From: Celeribacter sp048266405
Lineage (GTDB): Bacteria; Pseudomonadota; Alphaproteobacteria; Rhodobacterales; Rhodobacteraceae
Reading direction: 5' to 3'
Length of the DNA: 64,000 nucleotides
Assembly: GCF_048266405.1 (NCBI RefSeq)
Contig: NZ_JBLWZO010000011.1
Coordinates: 1-64,000 of the forward strand
Shown here: positions 34,971 to 43,688 of the stretch, in pieces
How positions within the stretch are numbered: the stretch's first letter is position 1
Layout: every line of letters starts with the position of its first letter
Made by a program: the position numbers and the translations under genes
The notes under the pieces: model-generated
What the model was told of the DNA's origin: nothing
The model's input: the letters and a program-made list of their open reading frames with translations, nothing else
Database searches by the model: none

Positions 34971-35483
34971 TTAGTGACAATCTGGCCGGGTGCCAGGCAG
35001 CAGAACCTTGTCAATGACATGGATAACCCCGTTGTCTGCCTGAATATCAGCAATAATCACATTGGCGGTTTTGCCAGAGCCGTCCGCAATCGTTACGCCG
35101 CTTGTTCCAGCCGTTATGCAAAGGCGCTCACTGTCGTTGATCGGCTTGAAATAGTTCGACCCAACCGGAAAATCGGCAGCCATCAAAACGCGGTCGTCAA
35201 CATGGTACAGAAGGATATCTGTTAGTTGCCCTTTGTTCTCGGGCAACAGGAGCGTTTCCACAGTTCCGTCCGGCAGAGCGGCGAATGCGTCGTTCACTGG
35301 TGCATAAACCGTGAAATCACCATTTCCCGCCAGCGTCTCCGCCAATCCCGCGGCTGTAACGGCAGCAACAAGCGTTGAAAAACGATCATCGGAGGCGGCA
35401 ATTTCGACAATGGATTCGGCGCTGGCGGCGGATCCTGCGACGGCCATCACAGCAGCGGCCGCAAATGTAGACAACGTAGACAT
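34971..35483 (-). CDS. Secreted fasciclin (FAS1) domain protein
   Basis: 170 residues from ATG 35483, chosen because AGGGAG stands 8 bases upstream; an in-frame start eight codons earlier overlaps this site. The signal peptide ends near GSAASAES. A single FAS1 domain fills the rest: DRFSTLVAAVTAAGLAETLA, the H1-type FTVYAPVNDAFAALPDGTVE and the closing NGVIHVIDKVLLP. FAS1 domains mediate adhesion or surface contacts. A role in attachment alongside the tad pilus is possible but not shown. It converges on the RND operon. Confidence 0.92.
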   Translation of the reverse strand: MSTLSTFAAAAVMAVAGSAASAESIVEIAASDDRFSTLVAAVTAAGLAETLAGNGDFTVYAPVNDAFAALPDGTVETLLLPENKGQLTDILLYHVDDRVLMAADFPVGSNYFKPINDSERLCITAGTSGVTIADGSGKTANVIIADIQADNGVIHVIDKVLLPGTRPDCH

Positions 35484-35798
35484 GATATTTCTCCCTTTAT
35501 TGGTCAATTTATAAAGGTGATACGGGCCTAAGCAGTTGCTGGATCATTCTTAGGGCATTCGTGGAACCCCTCTTACGCCAGATGGCCCACAGCCTGTCGA
35601 CTGGCAACCTCCCGCGCAAGAGCAAGGGGGCGGTCCCTGCCTGATGTCGAAAGTGGTATGAATTCCCGCCAGGACAGGCCCGCTTTCTAAACCGAAATGC
35701 GATATTTCAAGCCAGACCGCTTGTAATTCCCCCTCACGATCGGGATAAAACGCTTTAAGGTTGGGCCGTTCGCCCGCCCCTCAGCAGGAGGATGCAGC
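35484..35798. other. 315-base non-coding gap with divergent promoters
   Basis: The gap lies between the fasciclin gene (leftwards) and the TRAP permease genes (rightwards). I see no gene, strong repeat or RNA structure in it. It should hold both promoters. The GTG start of the TRAP gene is fixed by AGGAGG at 35787-35792. Confidence 0.55.
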
Positions 35799-36374
35799 GT
35801 GAAAATTTTAGGGCGTATTGCCGCCATCATCTGCGCGATCAACACCTTGGTCGGGAAGTTGGTGTCCTGGCTGTCTGTCGGCATCGTGCTTGTCTGTTTC
35901 ACCGTGGTGGTTCAGCGTTATCTCTTCGCCGTCAGCTACGTCTGGATGCAGGATCTCTACATCTGGCTCAACGGTGCGATGTTTACCGCGGTCGCTGGCT
36001 TTGCGCTGCTGCGCGACAACCACGTGCGCGTCGACATCTTTTACCGCCCCGCCTCCAAACAGAAAAAGGCGGTGATCGACCTTGTGGGCGTGCTCATCTT
36101 CCTCTTTCCGGCCATGTGGGTGATCTGGACCTATGCGTGGCCCTTCGTTCTGCGTTCGTGGAAATACGCCGAAGGGTCGGCCAATGTTGGCGGAATGCCC
36201 GGTCTCTTCGTGCTGAAGACCTTCATCCTTGTCTTCGCCGCGCTGATCGCGCTACAGGGGCTGGCCATGATACTGCGCTCGATCCTTGTGCTTGCTGGCC
36301 GAGAAGAACTTGTCCCTGAAAGTATCCGCTACACCAGTGGCGATAATACATCCCTTCCCACGGAGGCCGTCTGA
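35799..36374 (+). CDS. TRAP transporter small permease (DctQ family), second system
   Basis: 191 residues starting at GTG 35799; AGGAGG lies 6 bases upstream and decides this start over an out-of-frame ATG at 35792. Four membrane helices. YLFAVSYVWMQDLYIWLNGA is the conserved helix-2 segment and LLRDNHVRVDIFYRPASKQK the cytoplasmic loop. It pairs with the large permease, whose start overlaps the stop (TGATG). Confidence 0.92.
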   Translation: MKILGRIAAIICAINTLVGKLVSWLSVGIVLVCFTVVVQRYLFAVSYVWMQDLYIWLNGAMFTAVAGFALLRDNHVRVDIFYRPASKQKKAVIDLVGVLIFLFPAMWVIWTYAWPFVLRSWKYAEGSANVGGMPGLFVLKTFILVFAALIALQGLAMILRSILVLAGREELVPESIRYTSGDNTSLPTEAV

Positions 36375-37765
36375 TGGATCCCGTTCTGATCGGAGAGCTT
36401 CTCTCTGGCCTCATGTTTGTTGGCATCATTGCCTTTTTGCTGATGGGCTTTCCGGTAGCCTTCACTCTCGCGGGCACCTCTCTGATTTTTAGCGCAGCGG
36501 GCATGTATTTCGGGGTCTTCGATCCCTCTAACTTTGGCTCTCTGGCGAACCGCTACATCGGCTATATGACCAATGAAGTGCTGGTGGCCGTGCCTCTCTT
36601 CGTCTTTATGGGCGTCATGCTGGAGCGTTCGAATATCGCCGAGCAACTGCTGGCGACTATGGGCAAACTATTCGGCAACATGCGCGGCGGCCTTGCAATT
36701 TCCGTGGTGATCGTTGGCGCCATGCTGGCGGCCTCGACGGGCGTTGTCGGGGCTACGGTCGTCACCATGGGCCTGATCTCGCTGCCCGCCATGATGAACG
36801 CAGGCTACAAGCCGACCTTGGCCACAGGGGTGATCTGCGCCTCGGGGACGTTGGGTCAGATCATCCCGCCCTCTACGGTACTGATCTTCATGGGAGACAT
36901 GCTTTCCGGGATCAACGCGCAAGTGCAGATGGCCAAAGGGAACTTCGCCCCCACGCCTGTCTCGGTCGGTGATCTCTTCGCCGGAGCCATGCTGCCCGGC
37001 CTGCTTTTGGTGGTGCTTTATATCGGATGGGTGATCTTCAAGGCGATTACCGATCCTGAGAGCTGCCCCGCCACGCCAGTGCCGCCAGAAGAAAAAGCAC
37101 AACTGAAACGTGAAATCTTTACCGCCCTGCTTCCGCCTCTCATTCTGATCCTCGCGGTCCTTGGCTCAATCTTAGGCGGCATCGCCACGCCGACCGAGGC
37201 AGCCTCGGTGGGTGCTGTGGGGGCCACAATTCTGGCGGCCCTGCGCTGGAAGCTGTCGGCGAAAGTCCTGCAAGAAACGGCGGTGCAGACCGCAACCATC
37301 ACCAGCATGGTCTTCATCATCCTCTTTGGCGCCGCGATCTTCTCGGTGGTCTTCCGGATGATGGGCGGCGACACTCTGGTGCATGAATTCCTGACGGGCC
37401 TGCCTGGTGGGCCGCTGATGGCGGTAGCGGTGGTCATGGCGATCATGTTCGTGTTGGGTTTCATCCTCGACACATTCGAGATCATCTTCATCGTAATCCC
37501 GATCACAGCGCCGATCCTGCTTGGCATGGACATCAGTCCGATCTGGCTTGGCGTCATGGTGGGGCTGAACCTGCAAACCTCCTTCTTGACACCACCCTTT
37601 GGCTTCGCGCTTTTCTACCTGCGCGGCGTGGCGCCCGACAGCGTGCCGACCTCAGCCATCTACCGCGGCATTCTGCCGTTTGTATTGTTGCAAATCTTGG
37701 CCATCGCGCTGCTCTTTGCCTTCCCTGGCCTGGTCACTTGGCTACCGTCTATCATCACAGGCTGA
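36374..37765 (+). CDS. TRAP transporter large permease (DctM family), second system
   Basis: 463 residues and about 12-13 hydrophobic segments. Family motifs are VAVPLFVFMGVMLERSNIAE, GVVGATVVTMGLISLPAMMN and GTLGQIIPPSTVLIFMGDML. The central loop (PATPVPPEEKAQLKREIF) is longer than in the first system. The late segment GLNLQTSFLTPPFGFALFYL is typical of the branch that works with TakP-like binding proteins. A shared bidirectional terminator separates it from the convergent dctP gene. Confidence 0.94.
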   Translation: MDPVLIGELLSGLMFVGIIAFLLMGFPVAFTLAGTSLIFSAAGMYFGVFDPSNFGSLANRYIGYMTNEVLVAVPLFVFMGVMLERSNIAEQLLATMGKLFGNMRGGLAISVVIVGAMLAASTGVVGATVVTMGLISLPAMMNAGYKPTLATGVICASGTLGQIIPPSTVLIFMGDMLSGINAQVQMAKGNFAPTPVSVGDLFAGAMLPGLLLVVLYIGWVIFKAITDPESCPATPVPPEEKAQLKREIFTALLPPLILILAVLGSILGGIATPTEAASVGAVGATILAALRWKLSAKVLQETAVQTATITSMVFIILFGAAIFSVVFRMMGGDTLVHEFLTGLPGGPLMAVAVVMAIMFVLGFILDTFEIIFIVIPITAPILLGMDISPIWLGVMVGLNLQTSFLTPPFGFALFYLRGVAPDSVPTSAIYRGILPFVLLQILAIALLFAFPGLVTWLPSIITG

Positions 37766-37800
37766 CAGCCCGCCACGATCCACAGCGCACGAACAACAAA

Positions 37801-37829
37801 AAAGGGCCCGGAAATCGTCCGGGCCCTTT
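37801..37829. terminator. Bidirectional Rho-independent terminator
   Basis: AAAGGGCCCGGA and TCCGGGCCCTTT make a perfect 12-bp stem with a 5-base loop between convergent TRAP genes. Six A residues (37798-37803) give a U run for the minus-strand transcript, and TTT closes the other side. Confidence 0.85.
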
Positions 37830-37852
37830 CACTATACGAAAAGAGTTGTTCC

Positions 37853-38941
37853 TCAGAGCGTGAAGTACTTAGCCCGCGCCTGAATGAAGTTCATGTCGTT
37901 GCCTTCAGTGCGAGTCCGCATCAGGTTCAGCGAGGAGATAAAGTGCTCGGTGACCTTGCGGGTCATCTCGTCGTCACTGTCACGCAGTTCCGAAATAATC
38001 TCCATTGATGCCTTCGCGCCCGCTTCAAGGATCTCCTCAGGGAACTGACGCACCTGAACACCATGCTCCTCGACAAGGGTCTTCAGGGCACGCGGATCGT
38101 TGGCAATGAAGTCTGCACTCACGGTGTCATACTCGGCCTGGCAAACGTCACGAACGATCGCCTGCAGGTCGTCGGGCAGAGCCTGGAACTTCGCCTTATC
38201 GACCACCAACTCGGTCGCAAGACCAGGCTCCACGAAGGACGGGAAGTAGTAGTTCTTCGCCACTTGGTAAAAACCGAGCGCGAGGTCATTGTAAGGGCCG
38301 ACAAATTCAGCAGCGTCCAGCGCACCCGATTGCAACGCTTGGAAGATCTCGCCAGCCGCCATGTTGGTCACAGTGGCGCCCAGTTTTTCCCAGACACGAC
38401 CTCCGAGACCAGGAGTGCGGAAGCGCACGCCCTTGAGGCTGTCAAGACTGGTCAACTCGTCGCGGAACCAGCCCCCCGCCTGAGTGCTGGTGTTGCCGGA
38501 CAAGAAGCCCTGCACGCCAAATTGGTCATAGACTTCGTCCCAGAGCTCTTGGCCACCCAAGTGCTGCACCCAAGCTGCCAATTCACTGGACGTCATGCCG
38601 TAGGGCACGCCAGTGAAGTAGGACAGTGCTGTCGACTTGTTCTGCCAGTAGTAGGCAGCACCGTGGCTCATCTCGGCGGTGCCGTCGATCACAGCATCCA
38701 AAGATTGCAGCGGAGGCACCATTTCGCCGGCTGCATAGACCTGCACAGTTAGACGACCGCCTGACGCGGCGGTGATCCGGTCCGCCATACGCTGCGCGCC
38801 GACGCCGAGCCCCGGAAAATTCTTCGGCCAAGTAGTGACCATGCGCCAAGTGATGCGCTCCTGCGCAACAGCTGGGCTGGCAAGGGCGGCAGCACCGGCA
38901 CCGGCCAAGGCACCACCACGAATGAAAGAACGACGATCCAT
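37853..38941 (-). CDS. TRAP transporter solute-binding protein, TakP-like, with a Tat signal
   Basis: 362 residues from ATG 38941, after TTGGAGGAAAC; an in-frame extension upstream is leader. The N-terminus MDRRSFIRGGALAGAGAAAL is a twin-arginine signal, ending near PAVAQ. The mature chain closely follows the TakP (2-oxo acid) family: MVTTWPKNFPGLGVGAQRMA, the ligand-contact stretch GNTSTQAGGWFRDEL, GVRFRTPGLGGRVWEKLGAT, and LDAAEFVGPYNDLALGFYQV. Such proteins bind 2-oxo acids, lactate and similar small carboxylates. It is transcribed towards the permease genes rather than with them. Confidence 0.92.
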   Translation of the reverse strand: MDRRSFIRGGALAGAGAAALASPAVAQERITWRMVTTWPKNFPGLGVGAQRMADRITAASGGRLTVQVYAAGEMVPPLQSLDAVIDGTAEMSHGAAYYWQNKSTALSYFTGVPYGMTSSELAAWVQHLGGQELWDEVYDQFGVQGFLSGNTSTQAGGWFRDELTSLDSLKGVRFRTPGLGGRVWEKLGATVTNMAAGEIFQALQSGALDAAEFVGPYNDLALGFYQVAKNYYFPSFVEPGLATELVVDKAKFQALPDDLQAIVRDVCQAEYDTVSADFIANDPRALKTLVEEHGVQVRQFPEEILEAGAKASMEIISELRDSDDEMTRKVTEHFISSLNLMRTRTEGNDMNFIQARAKYFTL

Positions 38942-39339
38942 GTTTCCTCCAACAGATTTAATACATGTTTTCCACGGCTTCCGGATGTATTCGGACCGCT
39001 TCGGGGCCATCAATACAGTATGAGGGGAGACAGTCCAATGTCGTTAGCATGTGTTTTTCTCATGCATGGGTTTGCACATCATATCAACGCAAAATGGCTG
39101 TGAGTACAGCCAACGAGAGCGGCATCCCACCGCCTTTTGGCGATCTCTGCCACTCTCAAAAATGCTGCGCTTTCTGCGGAAAATGGCATTGGGTCGTTTT
39201 GCCTTTCAGCAAGGAGCGGATCCGCAGGTCGGCTATGAAGTGCCCCTAGTTTATAGACACTTTGCTTCGAAAGTTACTCAGATAAGTGTCTACAATACTA
39301 CAGTGCCCGCAATACTAGAGGCACCCCACCTTTAGGTTT
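38942..39339. other. 398-base non-coding region between the TRAP binding protein and the BCCT gene
   Basis: It contains the promoter and leader of the binding-protein gene (minus strand) and a 9-bp inverted repeat at 39254-39292. I recognise no gene or gene remnant. No strong terminator is seen for the BCCT-side operon. Confidence 0.5.
39254..39292. repeat. Inverted repeat TAGACACTT / AAGTGTCTA
   Basis: The two 9-bp arms are exact reverse complements with 21 bases between them, 48 bases past the BCCT stop codon. It could be an operator pair or a weak 3' hairpin. Function unknown. Confidence 0.4.
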
Positions 39340-40986
39340 TCAGCTTTCTACATGAACGTTAATGACACCGTTCTTTTCACGGATACTGTCCTTCACAACA
39401 GCCTTAACCAAGGCAATCCCCATAAGCACCATAACGAAACTAAAGGGCAGTGCTCCGATCACCATTGCGGTCTTGATCGCGTCCAAGCCACCGACGATGA
39501 GCAAACCACCGACAACCAAACTAAGTGCAATACCCCAGAAGACGATATGCGGGCGGCCCTTTGGTGTATCTTCTCCTGCTGCATTGATTGTGTTCACGAT
39601 CAAAACGGCAGAGTCCGCTGTTGTGACAAGATACGTCAGCAACAACACCACAACGACAATGGCCATGATCCACGCGAGAGTTGGGCTCAACATGAAGTCC
39701 AACATCGCAAAGAGTTGGTTCGATTGTCCCGCACCGGAAATCAAATCACCGGCCTCGCCATTCAGCGTCAAATCAATGGCCGTCCCACCGACAATGGTGA
39801 ACCAAACGAAGCACATCAAGGACGGCACAAGTACTGAACCGACAATGTATTCCCGCAAGCTCCGCCCACGCGAAATGCGTGCAAGGAACACACCGACAAA
39901 AGGTGCAAATGCAATCCACCATGCCCAATAGAACACGGACCACCCCTCTTGCCATGAAGCAAGCGCATCACCTGTTTCCGTGCCATCAGGGCGCCAAACA
40001 GTGACCAGAATACCAGGCAAGCGGACGATGTATTCGATCAACCCATTAAACAGCGCGCCGAGACCGAAGAACGTCGAGCCGAAGAGAATGAAAAAGGCCA
40101 ACAGGAAAAAGCTGAGTCCCATGTTGATGTTCGACAGCCATTTAATGCCCTTGCCGACCCCGGATAGCGCCGAGAGCGTCGACGCGCCCATAATGACAAC
40201 CAAAGCCACAACCACACCTGCAGCACTTGGGCTACCGTCCTCTGCGGTAATCCAATCGCCAAAGCCGATCCGTGACAGGCCAGAGACAAATTGCTCGACC
40301 CCGAAGCCAAGCGTTTGTGCGACACCCAAAATGGTCGCAACAACCGCTACCACATCAACGACGTGGCCAACGGAACCGGACAAGCGCTCGCCGAACAGAG
40401 GCGCAAGACCCGAACGGATAGTGAGCGGTAAATTGCGGCGGTAAGCGAAATAGGCAAGCGAGAGACCAACAAGCGAATAACACGCCCAAGCCGAGAACCC
40501 CCAGTGCAGGAAGGACCAAACATAAGCCGAGCCGACATTGTTGGCCCCACTTGCATCTGTCGTTCCTTTGATCACATCAGGGTTGGTGGCGAAATGATAC
40601 ATCGGCTCCGCAGTAGCGAATGTCAGCATCCCAATACCGATCCCCGCCCCGAACATCATGGAGAACCAAGAGAAACTGGAAAACTCCGGCTTATCATCAG
40701 GCGTTCCGAGCTTGAGCTTCCCAGTGCTTGGAAGCAAAGCAAGACCAACACAAATGAGGATAAAGAAGGCGACGATATAGATGTACCATGCCGCGAAACC
40801 TTTCAGCAAAAAAGCATTGAGAACGCCGAGAACAGCCGCGGCATTTTCAGGGACCGAAATTGCCCAAACAATAAGGGCACTCACGAGAATTTTGGACGTT
40901 ATTGCAACGTGTTTATTGAAGCCCGAATAGAAACCGTCATCCGCGGTTTCGATGGGCAGTTCCATCAGTGGGGGTAGTTTAGCCAT
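39340..40986 (-). CDS. BCCT-family transporter, probable DMSP carrier (DddT-like)
   Basis: 548 residues from ATG 40986, preceded by GGGAGG. Twelve membrane helices. The BCCT tryptophan motif is WSVFYWAWWIAFAPFVGVFL, and the glycine-rich helix is FSSFSWFSMMFGAGIGIGML. BCCT carriers take up quaternary ammonium or sulfonium zwitterions (betaine, choline, carnitine, DMSP), driven by sodium or protons. It is the last gene of an operon with the CoA-transferase and GMC dehydrogenase, with 158 bases between it and dddD. In other bacteria, the BCCT gene next to dddD is dddT, so DMSP is the favoured substrate (inference from context). Confidence 0.9.
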   Translation of the reverse strand: MAKLPPLMELPIETADDGFYSGFNKHVAITSKILVSALIVWAISVPENAAAVLGVLNAFLLKGFAAWYIYIVAFFILICVGLALLPSTGKLKLGTPDDKPEFSSFSWFSMMFGAGIGIGMLTFATAEPMYHFATNPDVIKGTTDASGANNVGSAYVWSFLHWGFSAWACYSLVGLSLAYFAYRRNLPLTIRSGLAPLFGERLSGSVGHVVDVVAVVATILGVAQTLGFGVEQFVSGLSRIGFGDWITAEDGSPSAAGVVVALVVIMGASTLSALSGVGKGIKWLSNINMGLSFFLLAFFILFGSTFFGLGALFNGLIEYIVRLPGILVTVWRPDGTETGDALASWQEGWSVFYWAWWIAFAPFVGVFLARISRGRSLREYIVGSVLVPSLMCFVWFTIVGGTAIDLTLNGEAGDLISGAGQSNQLFAMLDFMLSPTLAWIMAIVVVVLLLTYLVTTADSAVLIVNTINAAGEDTPKGRPHIVFWGIALSLVVGGLLIVGGLDAIKTAMVIGALPFSFVMVLMGIALVKAVVKDSIREKNGVINVHVES

Positions 40987-41144
40987 ATTTCCTCCCATTT
41001 GGCTGTCAAACCTGCACCTGACGTATCAGCGCGACAAAGCGACGATATGAAAGTAGTTAGTGAGGTTTGGGTGAACGCGGCCCTTCGTTGAAATGAGGGC
41101 CGCAATTTATTTATTCATGGCCGACCGACCACCGCTATGCGGCG

Positions 41145-43652
41145 TCAGCTTGGCAGGTATTGCGCACTCCATGAATTGTTAATGCCACCAGATTTCAACA
41201 TCGCCTCAATCGCCTGATCGGCATACCCGAGGCCCTTAACGACACTCTGTGTCGACGCGCCAAATTTTTCAGTCGGAGATAACGCAAAGACCTTAGTGCG
41301 GGTTGGGCGCACGGCGTAAGGGTCCAACTGCGTGACCTGATGGCCGCTTGGGTGATCGGGATAGATTGAGAATGCATAGCTGCCCCTGTCGGTGCCCGGC
41401 GTGCCATCTGCAATACGTGCATGTTCGGCACGAAGTGCGTCGAGGTTCTCACAAATAGCGACACCGATATCGGCCGCACGTAGACGCGATACCCACTCGG
41501 ACGCGATCTGGCTTTGGAAGGCCTGCGCGAGATAGGAGGCACGTTGATCGACGGCAATATCAGGAAGGTCTTCTAACCCCTCCACATTGCGGAAACGTGG
41601 CAGGTCGCGCTCGTAGGTACTCAGGAAAATATGCTGTCCCGACGCGGTGCTATAAAAGCGGCTCAGATCATCCCAGCCATTGCTGTCGGGACCGGAGGGT
41701 TCATCGAACAAGCCGCGCCCCTTAAAGTCAAAAGCAAAGGGCACCTGCAACAATCCGCTATTGGCATTCAACGAGGTACGCCCACGACCGATACGGCCAA
41801 AACGATGCTTTTGGTACAGAGCCGCTGCGACAGACAACGCACCACCAAATCCGCACATCACGTCGATTGTGCCCACATGGGCGTGCTCCTCGGGACGGTC
41901 CATCGCGCCGCCAAACCGCAGCATAATCCCTGTCGTTGCCTGCACGAGATCGTCATACCCGATGTAATCGGTCCGCGCACCGCGCCGCACACCAGAAAAA
42001 CAATCCAGTTTACAGAAGATAGCATCGGGGTTCAGCTTGTGCAGGTTCTCGGCATCAAGCCCCATACGTTTGATTTGACTGTCTGGCGCATTCCAAATGA
42101 TGACGTCGACAGACTTCACCAAATCCTCGAACACCTGCCGCCCGTGGCGCGACTTCATATCTGCCAGCACCGACTTTTTACCGCGCCCCTGACTCATGCC
42201 GTAGATGACCGTGTTCCAACTGTCATAGAGCGGTGTGGAGGGATCGAGCTTGATGACCTCGGCACCGAAGCGCGCCAGATAACCCGCCGAATGCGGCCCC
42301 GCGATTACGTTACACAGGTCCAACACTCGCACGCCAGACAGCCACCCTTCAGGTGCATCTTCGTCCACGTCAGGCAACTCGGTGCGGTGTTTGCGCAGGA
42401 TTTTCAACGCCTCGGGTATCTCGACCCATCGGCGCGGAGTGGGCTTCAATGCCTCCTCCCCGCTTTCCTCCATCCAGACCACAGGGCCCGGCTGGGTCAT
42501 TTCACCATATTCCTCGTCAAACACGTCGATCATCAAACCCGATGTTTCGGCATACTCATCATGAATCCATTCTTGCAACCAGCGTTGCGGCGCACCGGGA
42601 ATACCCGCACGGCCAAACATCTTTTTCCACTCATGTGAGGTGCGGGTCATAAAGACCTCTTTCATCCGCTCCGCGATAATATCGGCCCAATCCTTCGGCA
42701 TAGGATAGACGCCGAGTGACACTGGTGACGACCATTCGGACCACGGTTTGTAGGTATCTTCTTCCTCTGTCAGCCCCTCTACGATCAGATCATCGAGAAT
42801 ACCCAAAACCTCAAGGCAGCGCCGTGCGTGGAATTTATGGCTAGGGCAGACCACATAAAACATCCGCCCGTCTTTACACATATACGCGCGGAAGAACGGA
42901 TCGAGCAGTTCCTGAAGCTCCTCATAGCTGACATTCATCGGCAGACCCTCGGTCCGCCGTCGTTCAATCTCGACCTCACGCTGTGTGAGATAGCGCTCTG
43001 GCATGTTGTCGACCTTGATCGAATTGTAGCACAGCCCCTCCATCACCGCCGCCGCAAGCGGCACCTCGATGTGATCGCCAAGACCCGTTGTCTGACGCGA
43101 CTGAAGCGCAAGAACGGTGGCCGATGCAGCGATTTGCGCAGCGTAGGCAGAGGCCAAGGGCAGCGGAGAAAACGACGGGTTGATGCCCATCAAAACGCGG
43201 TTCAACCCCATATCTGTAAAGACGCCAGAACTCGCCGCCACCACGCTTTCAAATGCGCGCAAATCCCTGCGCTCAGCATCATTCGAAGCAAACCCAGGTA
43301 CAGACAAAGTAATCAATTCGGGACGCGCCTCTCGCAGCGCCGTGAAATCAATACCCAAAGCCGCGAGTTTTCCAGGACGGAAGTTTTCGATAACGATGTC
43401 GGCCTCGGCTATAAGGGCGAGCGCATCTTGAAGGCCCTGTTCCGACTTCAGATCGAGATTCACAATCACCTTATTGCGATTCAAAATCGCATTGGCAGGG
43501 CTATCCCACATCGGCCCATCGACGGGGTCCACATGCACAATCGTCGCGCCAAGATCGCCCAGTAGCATCGCAACTGCTGGCCCCGCGATATATTGACCGA
43601 AATCGACCACTTTGACGCCAGTCAGTGGAAGTTTTGAAAACGAACTATACAT
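41145..43652 (-). CDS. dddD: DMSP acyl-CoA transferase/lyase DddD (tandem class III CoA-transferase)
   Basis: 835 residues with two CaiB/BaiF domains in tandem. The first (residues about 8-420) opens LTGVKVVDFGQYIAGPAVAM and carries DIVIENFRPGKLAALGID. The second (from about 436) opens LSGVRVLDLCNVIAGPHSAG and holds the catalytic-Asp region YIGYDDLVQATTGIM, with Asp567/Asp568. Length and fusion architecture match DddD, which transfers CoA to dimethylsulfoniopropionate and releases dimethyl sulfide, leaving 3-hydroxypropionyl-CoA. A BCCT carrier, a GMC alcohol dehydrogenase and a LysR gene beside it reproduce the ddd gene sets of Halomonas and Marinomonas. An alternative is a carnitine- or betaine-type CoA-transferase, but those are usually single-domain. 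Confidence 0.83.
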   Translation of the reverse strand: MYSSFSKLPLTGVKVVDFGQYIAGPAVAMLLGDLGATIVHVDPVDGPMWDSPANAILNRNKVIVNLDLKSEQGLQDALALIAEADIVIENFRPGKLAALGIDFTALREARPELITLSVPGFASNDAERRDLRAFESVVAASSGVFTDMGLNRVLMGINPSFSPLPLASAYAAQIAASATVLALQSRQTTGLGDHIEVPLAAAVMEGLCYNSIKVDNMPERYLTQREVEIERRRTEGLPMNVSYEELQELLDPFFRAYMCKDGRMFYVVCPSHKFHARRCLEVLGILDDLIVEGLTEEEDTYKPWSEWSSPVSLGVYPMPKDWADIIAERMKEVFMTRTSHEWKKMFGRAGIPGAPQRWLQEWIHDEYAETSGLMIDVFDEEYGEMTQPGPVVWMEESGEEALKPTPRRWVEIPEALKILRKHRTELPDVDEDAPEGWLSGVRVLDLCNVIAGPHSAGYLARFGAEVIKLDPSTPLYDSWNTVIYGMSQGRGKKSVLADMKSRHGRQVFEDLVKSVDVIIWNAPDSQIKRMGLDAENLHKLNPDAIFCKLDCFSGVRRGARTDYIGYDDLVQATTGIMLRFGGAMDRPEEHAHVGTIDVMCGFGGALSVAAALYQKHRFGRIGRGRTSLNANSGLLQVPFAFDFKGRGLFDEPSGPDSNGWDDLSRFYSTASGQHIFLSTYERDLPRFRNVEGLEDLPDIAVDQRASYLAQAFQSQIASEWVSRLRAADIGVAICENLDALRAEHARIADGTPGTDRGSYAFSIYPDHPSGHQVTQLDPYAVRPTRTKVFALSPTEKFGASTQSVVKGLGYADQAIEAMLKSGGINNSWSAQYLPS

Positions 43653-43688
43653 CCGTCACTCCATCGTAAAAGGGGTGTTCCCCGTGGT

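Noticed and set aside
39051..39335. A 94-codon plus-strand frame in the gap upstream of the TRAP binding protein
   Set aside because: No ribosome site, no recognisable family and mixed composition; treated as non-coding.
41631..42638. A 335-codon plus-strand frame inside dddD
   Set aside because: It is antisense to the second CaiB domain. No recognisable protein features.
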